Assembly (NCBI GenBank): GCA_002422125.1
Contig: DITF01000230.1
Location: 1 to 6,264 of the forward strand
Length of the DNA stretch: 6,264 bases
Direction of reading: 5' to 3'
From: a bacterium UBP17_UBA6191
Lineage (GTDB): Bacteria; Muiribacteriota; UBA6191
Below the pieces are notes generated by a model that saw nothing but the letters and a program-made list of their open reading frames with translations, ran no database searches and was not told the origin of the DNA. A program made the position numbers and the translations under genes. Shown in pieces: positions 1 to 4,879 of this stretch (within the stretch, counting starts at the first letter, position 1; every line of letters begins with the position of its first letter).

Positions 1-899
1 TTTAACTCAAGAAGTATTCCTGAGGCATGGGTTACAGATAGATGCTGGTGGGATTCTACAAGCGTTTTTAGAGTGTTTTGTAAATCTATTTGCAGATTGT
101 AGTCAAGGGATGTTTGTATGACTGGTGTTTTAGGAGTTGGGGAGGTGAGTTCAGGTAAATGCGTAAAGTGGGCTGCTTTATAGGGTAATGATGGCCTTTT
201 AATGCGTCCATTTTTAAAATACTCATGCACCCATTTAGTGGAAAGTGGTTGCATATTCAATCTTTTTGCCAGCCGATTCATGTTTGCAAGTAATTGTTTT
301 GGTTTAGGATTAGGATTTTTGGGAAGGACAGAAAGCATCAGAATTTGCTCAGGACCAAGGTTTGCCAATGACTTGCCAAAATAGATCCAGGCCGCACTTT
401 CCATACCCACAATATTGCTTCCGTAGGGCGTAAGGTTTAGCCATTGCAATAAAATTTCATCCTTGGAGTAGCGCGTTTCCAGTTGTATGGCATAGAGGGT
501 TTCCAAAATTTTATTTTTAATGGTTCGCGGTCCTCTGGTATGCATACGAATCACCTGCATACTAATGGTTGAGGCCCCAATGGCAGGGTTGCCCGCCAAG
601 TTATGCATCAGGGCTCTAAGGACTGAAAACGGGTTTACTCCCCAGTGCCATTCAAAATACTGATCCTCAAAGGCCAGTACTGCCTGTTTTACCAGCGGTG
701 GAATGGAAGTCAGGGGCAAATGCAGGTTGTCATCTTGGTTTAGAATGACTCTTAAGGCAACTGAGTTTTTGTCGGTGATAAGATAGGAAGTGCCAGGTAA
801 AGAAAATTCAGGCAATAAAAATAGATTGCACAAGATCAATATAATAAGAGCGGGAAGCAGAACTCCTGATACACAGACTAGGACCAGAAGGCGTTTCAT
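1..899 (-). CDS. pbpC: Penicillin-binding protein 1C, N-terminal part (3' end beyond window)
   Basis: This is a class A penicillin-binding protein that polymerises lipid II into glycan strands at the periplasmic face of the inner membrane. The 299 residues visible start at ATG 899 and stay open to the left edge. Residues 4-28 form a signal-anchor membrane segment. The GT51 glycosyltransferase domain follows with its motifs in order: FEDQYFEWHWGVNP (77-90, catalytic Glu78), GASTISMQ (108-115, usually GGSTxTMQ), KNKILE (128-133) and LETRYSKDEILLQWLN (140-155), then SAAWIYFGK (168-176) and VLPKNPNP (191-198). The wording GVNPFSVLRA and PHF-like AAHF (242-245) fits PBP1C better than PBP1A or 1B. 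The transpeptidase domain begins near 259 (PVIQTSLDYNLQ), but its SxxK serine lies outside the window. About 40% of a usual ~770-residue PBP1C is visible. The start overlaps the stop of the Bfd-like gene by ATGA, so translation is probably coupled. The usual partner gene yfhM (alpha-2-macroglobulin-like) is not immediately upstream. Confidence 0.93.
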   Translation of the reverse strand, partial: MKRLLVLVCVSGVLLPALIILILCNLFLLPEFSLPGTSYLITDKNSVALRVILNQDDNLHLPLTSIPPLVKQAVLAFEDQYFEWHWGVNPFSVLRALMHNLAGNPAIGASTISMQVIRMHTRGPRTIKNKILETLYAIQLETRYSKDEILLQWLNLTPYGSNIVGMESAAWIYFGKSLANLGPEQILMLSVLPKNPNPKPKQLLANMNRLAKRLNMQPLSTKWVHEYFKNGRIKRPSLPYKAAHFTHLPELTSPTPKTPVIQTSLDYNLQIDLQNTLKTLVESHQHLSVTHASGILLEL

Positions 900-1114
900 G
901 AGGGCTCAAATTGCATCCTGTTGACTTCATCCTCAATAATTCTGATTACCGATTGTAAGCAGGAGCCCCCGCAGGGTCCAACGGTGGCAAAGTTATAGTT
1001 TTGTATTTTATCCAGGGTATCGTGGCCTAATCGGACGGCCTGACGAATCTCCTCCTCTGTGACACAGTTACAGAGACAGGTGTAGACAATCCCTCTTTTG
1101 GCTTTTTTTTTCAT
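896..1114 (-). CDS. Small Bfd-like [2Fe-2S] protein
   Basis: The 72-residue product looks like a single Fer2_BFD domain, the fold of bacterioferritin-associated ferredoxin and of small [2Fe-2S] modules in larger reductases. Evidence is the N-terminal YTCLCNCVTEEEIRQAV (11-27), with Cys13 and Cys15 as the expected CxC pair, and a C-terminal GPCGGSC (46-52) followed by an amphipathic helix ending in EDE, as in Bfd. The second cysteine pair is C48-x3-C52; the family norm is CxxC, and the position where the first cysteine of that pair would lie is Gly49. An extra cysteine, Cys17, sits next to the first pair. Cluster binding is therefore likely but not certain. The start overlaps the nrnA-like stop as ATGA and the stop overlaps the pbpC start the same way. 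Codons 2-4 form an A9 run. No bacterioferritin gene is visible, so a role in iron release is not supported; it could be an electron-transfer or sensing module. Confidence 0.8.
   Translation of the reverse strand: MKKKAKRGIVYTCLCNCVTEEEIRQAVRLGHDTLDKIQNYNFATVGPCGGSCLQSVIRIIEDEVNRMQFEPS
1103..1111 (-). repeat. A9 homopolymer right after the Bfd-like start codon
   Basis: On the coding strand the Bfd-like gene begins ATG followed by nine A residues (one of them shared with the stop codon of the preceding gene), encoding Lys2-Lys4. Homopolymers of this length are known to promote polymerase slippage. A one-base change here would frameshift the small protein from codon 2-4 onward. Whether it varies cannot be seen from one sequence. 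Confidence 0.5.
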
Positions 1115-2076
1115 AGATTCAAGGCATGAATTTTTTCAAGTACCTTTTGGCGAGCGGAAGCAAGATCCATGTTTGCAGAGGCCCCAGATGCACAGCGATG
1201 TCCACCTCCACCAAAACTGAGGGCAATATCAGAAACAGAATGGGTGCCACGGGAACGAAAGCATAGCTTGGTCAATTGCTGGTTCATATACTTAAAGACC
1301 ACCACAATTTCCAAATCCCTGATGTCAGCTATCTGGTTGATTAAGTTTTCGGTTTCCTCAAGATCAATAAGATTGAGGTACTGTTCTCCGATTTCAAGAA
1401 CCAGCAGCCTCCCATCATAAAACTCCTCAATCTGGGAGATTAATTGCGAATTGGTGCGATACTGCTTTAAGTCATTGTGCCTGTAAAGGCAATTGAAGAC
1501 AGCCTGGTGATCTCCACCGGCCCGCAACAACTCGGCAGCAACACTAAAGGCGTCTGGATCTGAGGTATAGGAGAATCTTCCCGTATCGTATACCAGCCCC
1601 AAATACATCAGGGTTGCCATTTCCCTAGTTAGTTTTACCCCAAGAGCCAAAACGGCTTCATAGGTTAACACGCAGCTTGAAATGCAATCGGTTCTTACAA
1701 AGTGGTAGTCCCCAAAACCATGATTGGATAAGTGATGATCCAAGACTACAATGGTTTTTACTCTGTCTTTCCATCCATTAGGCAGAGAAAGTATGTCCAT
1801 GGATGAGCAGTCAAATGTCATCAGGGCAAAATCCTGACAGTCCTTGGGAAACTGATACTGAATCTCAGAAACTCCAGGCAGTTGTTGGTAGTAGTCCTTT
1901 ACTGGTTCCTTTAAGACATAATGAACGGCTTTGCCTATTTGTCTTAAGGCCATGCCCATAGCAACCATACTACCAATTCCATCCCCATCGGGATTGATAT
2001 GCGAGGTGAGTATCAGGGTATCTGGTAATACTTTTAAGACTTCAACAAACTGTGCGGCATCAATGATATTTTTCAT
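1111..2076 (-). CDS. nrnA: DHH/DHHA1 phosphoesterase, NrnA-like oligoribonuclease / pAp phosphatase
   Basis: This is a cytoplasmic, probably Mn-dependent, phosphoesterase. NrnA-family enzymes finish RNA decay by degrading 2-5 nt nanoRNAs (including pGpG) and dephosphorylate 3'-phosphoadenosine 5'-phosphate. All metal-binding motifs are visible: SHINPDGDGIGS (25-36, His26, Asp30, Asp32), FDCSS (88-92, Asp89), LDHH (112-115) and YDTGRFSY (163-170, Asp164). The C-terminal DHHA1 domain carries the substrate loop SFGGGGHRCASGA (287-299). The length of 321 residues is normal for the family. The substrate preference (nanoRNA, pAp or pGpG) cannot be read from sequence. The ATG at 2076 is the natural start because motif I follows at the usual distance; no strong ribosome binding site stands before it. 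It sits 26 bases after the sensor gene and its TGA overlaps the ATG of the Bfd-like gene, so it leads the second coupled block. Confidence 0.9.
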   Translation of the reverse strand: MKNIIDAAQFVEVLKVLPDTLILTSHINPDGDGIGSMVAMGMALRQIGKAVHYVLKEPVKDYYQQLPGVSEIQYQFPKDCQDFALMTFDCSSMDILSLPNGWKDRVKTIVVLDHHLSNHGFGDYHFVRTDCISSCVLTYEAVLALGVKLTREMATLMYLGLVYDTGRFSYTSDPDAFSVAAELLRAGGDHQAVFNCLYRHNDLKQYRTNSQLISQIEEFYDGRLLVLEIGEQYLNLIDLEETENLINQIADIRDLEIVVVFKYMNQQLTKLCFRSRGTHSVSDIALSFGGGGHRCASGASANMDLASARQKVLEKIHALNL

Positions 2077-2087
2077 AAAAGTCGCGG

Positions 2088-2130
2088 ATCATGACATAAT
2101 AATTATAAAAATGTCAACGAATGTTCCCCA
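2088..2130 (-). promoter_or_regulatory. Possible internal promoter upstream of the nrnA-like gene
   Basis: The end of the sensor gene and the only intergenic gap contain two promoter-like readings on the minus strand. One has a perfect TATAAT (2102-2107) with a poor -35 box TGGGGA (2125-2130) at 17 bases. The other has a perfect TTGACA (2112-2117) with a poor -10 box CATGAT (2088-2093) at 18 bases. Each has only one good box and the region is AT-rich, so this is a candidate only. Either would give a very short leader for the nrnA-bfd-pbpC block. Confidence 0.27.
2092..2116. repeat. Inverted repeat TGACAT-N13-ATGTCA in the only operon gap
   Basis: TGACAT (2092-2097) and ATGTCA (2111-2116) are perfect 6-base inverted arms separated by 13 bases, and the spacer contains the TATAAT-like box. 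The arms straddle the sensor stop codon (2103-2105). The layout resembles an operator for a dimeric regulator over a promoter, but six-base arms can arise by chance in AT-rich DNA. It lacks a GC-rich stem, so it is not a convincing terminator. Confidence 0.35.
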
Positions 2131-4406
2131 GATTTTTGAAAAATAAGTTGAAGTTCCCAATGGGTGTCCCTGAACTTACTTTCGCAGCTAGCACCCTCAA
2201 GACTGGCAAATTCTCCGATTTTGGATATGGGTATTTCCAGAGATTTTGGTGAGGGGTAGACTGATAACTGTTTTAGAAGAATTGTAACCTCGTACTGACT
2301 TTGGGAAGCCTCAATGGAAACCTCACCATAATCCTTATGACAGATAAGGGGTAGTATCTGATGCAGAAGAGGCAGAATTTTCATAGGTTGGGATATCATC
2401 AAAAGGTGCTCTATTCCTGACAATAAAACCTTGCTTTGAAGCAAGGAAGAGTATTGGACCCAATTACTTTTGAGGCTTTGTGACAGAACTTTGATTTCCT
2501 CAGAATACTTGCGTAACTCTTCTTCTTTGAGAAGTTTCAGAACCCGCAAAAAGGCAAAATCCTCGCCTTTGGCAGGGGTAGAGTTTGTAACAAACAAGTC
2601 TCGCAAATGTCGCGAAATGGCATCTTTGAGCCCATTGTAAGCAATGGCGATTTCTTCCTGATGTTTTTTCAAAATGCTCGGGGCCAGAGTTTTTGCCTTA
2701 AGCTTGACGGACAGAAGATATTGATGCAGTTCCTGATACTGATAGCTTAGATCCTGCAAATGAAAGGCCCGTGAAACCCGGGAGAGTGCAATGCACTGTG
2801 GAATCATTTCCAAACATGCATTCAGATCATTTCCGGCAATCATGACTGGGAAAAACTTTTCCTCCCATTGTTGCAACTTTTGTAGATAAGCTCTGAAATC
2901 GTCACGATGTTCAAGGACTCGTAAAAGTGTTCGGGCTAATTTGTTTGTTTTATCCGATTCCTGTTGCCGAGGGCTGATGTCTGTGATTAGAAGCAATATT
3001 TTAACCTGGGAAATGTCCTGAAGTGAACGCCATTCCAGGCGGTATGGCCTTCCCTCGATCTGCGTGATTGCTGGACAAGAGCCTGAAATAGCTACAAAGC
3101 TGATCTTCTGATCAAATGCCAGACATATCCAGTCTTCATAGACCTCTCGGTGAATGGCGTTGCGAAACAGTTTATTCAGGATCAAATCACCAGATTGCAG
3201 CTCATTGCCAAGAATGTTAAAGCATTCTCGGGAAAACTCTGGTTGCAGTCGAAAACGATGATCAAAACATAAGATACCTTGAGAAGAGTTATCCAGAATC
3301 GATTTTAAGGTTTTGGTCCCATCGGTGGCATGGGTGGTCAGAGTATCATTGATTTGTTTGAGTTTTTGCTGGGATTGGTTGAATTCACTAAGCAGATGAT
3401 TGTAAGCATTGGTCAAATCCCCAAGCTCATCCTGTCGATCCGAATCAATTTTTTGGTAGTCCTGGTGGATCCGCATGTGTTCGGTGCTATCTCTTAAGGC
3501 CTCCAGAGGTCGAATAATTTTTCGTTGCAGATATTGCCATAGGATCAAGGCTATGATTAGAGCAACACAGAAGGCCAGAATCATGGAGCCAGTCAGACTC
3601 TGATACATGGTTTTAAAAATCTCGGGAGCATAGAGCCTGCAACCAAGGTTAGCCGGACTACCATCCATCAGTTTTATATGGCTGTAGGCCAAGTATTGTT
3701 GATTGTAAATCTGCAAATTTCGGCTATCTGGACCAATAGGAGGCAGTTCAAACGGGGTTCCCAGAAACTTAGTAAATTGTAGTCCCTGAATATAGACAGT
3801 GGTCTTAGTATATCCAGACAGTCGCAGGTCTCTGGTGTAACTATCCAGATACTCGGTTACAATTTCTGGGTTTAAAACAGCGCCTATCACGAGTTTTTTG
3901 CCGGAACGCAGTGAGATAGATTGAATCAGGACAAAGGTGTCCAACGAAGGATTAAAAAACACACCTTCCTCAGAATTTTTATAGTTATCTATAATTTCTG
4001 AAGCATTGCCTAGTCCACTTTCTACCTGTAGGTGATAAATAGGTTTTAAGCCATCTTGGTAAAGAAAAATCAGGGGAAATATGGAATGTCTGGAGGTTTG
4101 GCGAATTTTGTTATGTGAGAATCCAACTAAAAGATTATGCACTTCCCGGTGCTGCTCCAACAAGAGGGCATACTCATAGGCATCAGCTATCTGGCGAAAT
4201 TCTGAAAACAGATGAAGCACCCGACCCATTGCCTGCTCCATGAGGTTTCTGTGTTTGTCATTTAAGAGGCGAATTTTTTCTGAGGCCGAGTTAAGGGAAG
4301 ATTGGCGAATTGTAAGAGAGAAGTAGGCACACAATAGTAGGGTAAGGAAAAAAATGGAAGATAGAATGATACCCAGAAGTTTTCGTCCAAGACCCCAATG
4401 CCTCAT
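2103..4406 (-). CDS. HAMP/PAS membrane sensor with degenerate Hpt/kinase-like C-terminus
   Basis: This is an inner-membrane signalling protein of 767 residues. Residues 10-33 and 273-293 are membrane segments and enclose about 240 periplasmic residues, perhaps a Cache-like sensor (FPLIFLYQDGL, 110-120). A HAMP domain follows (about 294-345, with RPLEAL and DELGDLTNAYNHL), then a coiled stretch and a PAS-like domain (about 370-478) opening ILDNSSQGILCFD and closing LLLITDISPRQ. Residues 488-600 are helical and resemble the Hpt region of HAMP-PAS-Hpt-ATPase proteins, but the site expected to read HTxKG is CIALSR (538-543), without His. The C-terminus (600-767) ends like a GHKL ATPase fold, yet no N-box, DxGxG or glycine-rich lid is visible. 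There is no GGDEF, EAL or methyl-accepting signature. The ATG at 4406 is preferred over an in-frame TTG at 4418 because it gives the ATGA overlap seen elsewhere in this operon and has GGGAAG just upstream. It is probably the partner of the YfiR-like protein encoded just before it. Confidence 0.72.
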   Translation of the reverse strand: MRHWGLGRKLLGIILSSIFFLTLLLCAYFSLTIRQSSLNSASEKIRLLNDKHRNLMEQAMGRVLHLFSEFRQIADAYEYALLLEQHREVHNLLVGFSHNKIRQTSRHSIFPLIFLYQDGLKPIYHLQVESGLGNASEIIDNYKNSEEGVFFNPSLDTFVLIQSISLRSGKKLVIGAVLNPEIVTEYLDSYTRDLRLSGYTKTTVYIQGLQFTKFLGTPFELPPIGPDSRNLQIYNQQYLAYSHIKLMDGSPANLGCRLYAPEIFKTMYQSLTGSMILAFCVALIIALILWQYLQRKIIRPLEALRDSTEHMRIHQDYQKIDSDRQDELGDLTNAYNHLLSEFNQSQQKLKQINDTLTTHATDGTKTLKSILDNSSQGILCFDHRFRLQPEFSRECFNILGNELQSGDLILNKLFRNAIHREVYEDWICLAFDQKISFVAISGSCPAITQIEGRPYRLEWRSLQDISQVKILLLITDISPRQQESDKTNKLARTLLRVLEHRDDFRAYLQKLQQWEEKFFPVMIAGNDLNACLEMIPQCIALSRVSRAFHLQDLSYQYQELHQYLLSVKLKAKTLAPSILKKHQEEIAIAYNGLKDAISRHLRDLFVTNSTPAKGEDFAFLRVLKLLKEEELRKYSEEIKVLSQSLKSNWVQYSSLLQSKVLLSGIEHLLMISQPMKILPLLHQILPLICHKDYGEVSIEASQSQYEVTILLKQLSVYPSPKSLEIPISKIGEFASLEGASCESKFRDTHWELQLIFQKSGEHSLTFL
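2425..2446 (-). repeat. Intragenic hairpin followed by a T-run
   Basis: On the minus strand CCTTGCTT-CA-AAGCAAGG (2446-2429) is an 8-base perfect inverted repeat with a 2-base centre, which in practice folds as a 6 to 7-base stem, followed at once by TTTT (2428-2425). This is the shape of a weak intrinsic terminator, but it lies inside the sensor gene, about 320 bases before its stop, and its stem is only half GC. Confidence 0.3.
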
Positions 4407-4879
4407 GTGTCTTCCCAAAGTACAGTTAGCCTCAAAAGGGGCAAGGGATAGATGATTTTGAGGGTTTTTAGCACCGGAATCGAAAGGTGAATTCTAGGCT
4501 GTAATCCATCTTTTAAGAGAGCAATAAATACACCCTGTTTTAAATTTTCATGACGGTTAGTAAAACTTAAGGCTGGAGGAATCTCATGTTCAGTTATTCC
4601 ATTTACAAAGAGAAAATCAAATTCCTCAGTAGAGCTTAGACTGGATTTTACGGAGACATTCAGTTCAGGCAGTTTTTTAAGTTCTGAAGCCAGCTCATTC
4701 ACATCATCCAGATTTTTGGAAAGAATCAGAAAATCTCCAGAAAATCGTGAGTAAGTCTGACTTTCCAATACCATGGCTTCCATCAGTCTTACTATAGCAC
4801 TGACCTTCAGGTCTTCTGAGCTTAGGGAAAATGCCAGAGAGGAAAAGAGGTGAAAACATAAAAGCAATAGAAATTTCAT
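4403..4879 (-). CDS. Predicted periplasmic YfiR-like (DUF4154-type) protein
   Basis: This is a small secreted protein of 158 residues. Residues 1-18 form a signal peptide (MKFLLLLCFHLFSSLAFS) with a plausible signal peptidase I site after AFS and no lipobox cysteine there. The mature part fits the YfiR/DUF4154 plan: an N-terminal helix with EDLKVSAIVRLMEAM (22-36), a strand DFLILSKN (49-56), a middle strand EFDFLFVN (86-93) where YfiR proteins have their FxFV-like strand, then KQGVFIALLKDGL (114-125), IHLSIPVLKTLKII (130-143) and LPLLRLTVLW (146-155), matching the family's GGMIxLxxxxGxIxFxINxxxxxxxxLxxSxxLLxLA tail. YfiR of Pseudomonas is the periplasmic repressor of the HAMP-GGDEF protein YfiN. 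The ATG follows the TAG of the upstream gene directly, and the TGA overlaps the ATG of the sensor, which supports a regulator-sensor pair. The assignment is by pattern, not by search; other small periplasmic alpha/beta proteins remain possible. Confidence 0.58.
   Translation of the reverse strand: MKFLLLLCFHLFSSLAFSLSSEDLKVSAIVRLMEAMVLESQTYSRFSGDFLILSKNLDDVNELASELKKLPELNVSVKSSLSSTEEFDFLFVNGITEHEIPPALSFTNRHENLKQGVFIALLKDGLQPRIHLSIPVLKTLKIIYPLPLLRLTVLWEDT
4411..4416 (-). promoter_or_regulatory. Ribosome binding site that decides the sensor start
   Basis: GGGAAG lies 4 bases before the ATG at 4406 on the minus strand. It is an imperfect Shine-Dalgarno match, but it is too close to the alternative TTG (4416-4418) to serve that start. 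It supports initiation at the ATG within the ATGA overlap. Confidence 0.45.

Noticed and set aside
202..384. Plus-strand 60-codon open frame
   Set aside because: It lies opposite the glycosyltransferase domain of PBP1C, whose motifs are clear on the minus strand, and its product resembles no protein I know.
538..547. Perfect 10-base palindrome GTATGCATAC
   Set aside because: It lies inside the conserved glycosyltransferase coding sequence of pbpC, has no loop or partner site, and is short enough to be chance.
1..899. PBP1C looks truncated, without a transpeptidase serine
   Set aside because: The frame is still open at the left edge and ends at the start of the transpeptidase domain, so the window border explains the absence.
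1169..1420. Plus-strand 83-codon open frame
   Set aside because: It is antisense to the DHHA1 domain of the nrnA-like gene; the minus-strand frame carries the GGGGH motif and is certainly coding.
2103..4406. Diguanylate cyclase (YfiN-like) for the sensor
   Set aside because: No GGDEF/GGEEF or related motif exists anywhere in the protein; only the HAMP part and the neighbouring YfiR-like gene resemble that system.
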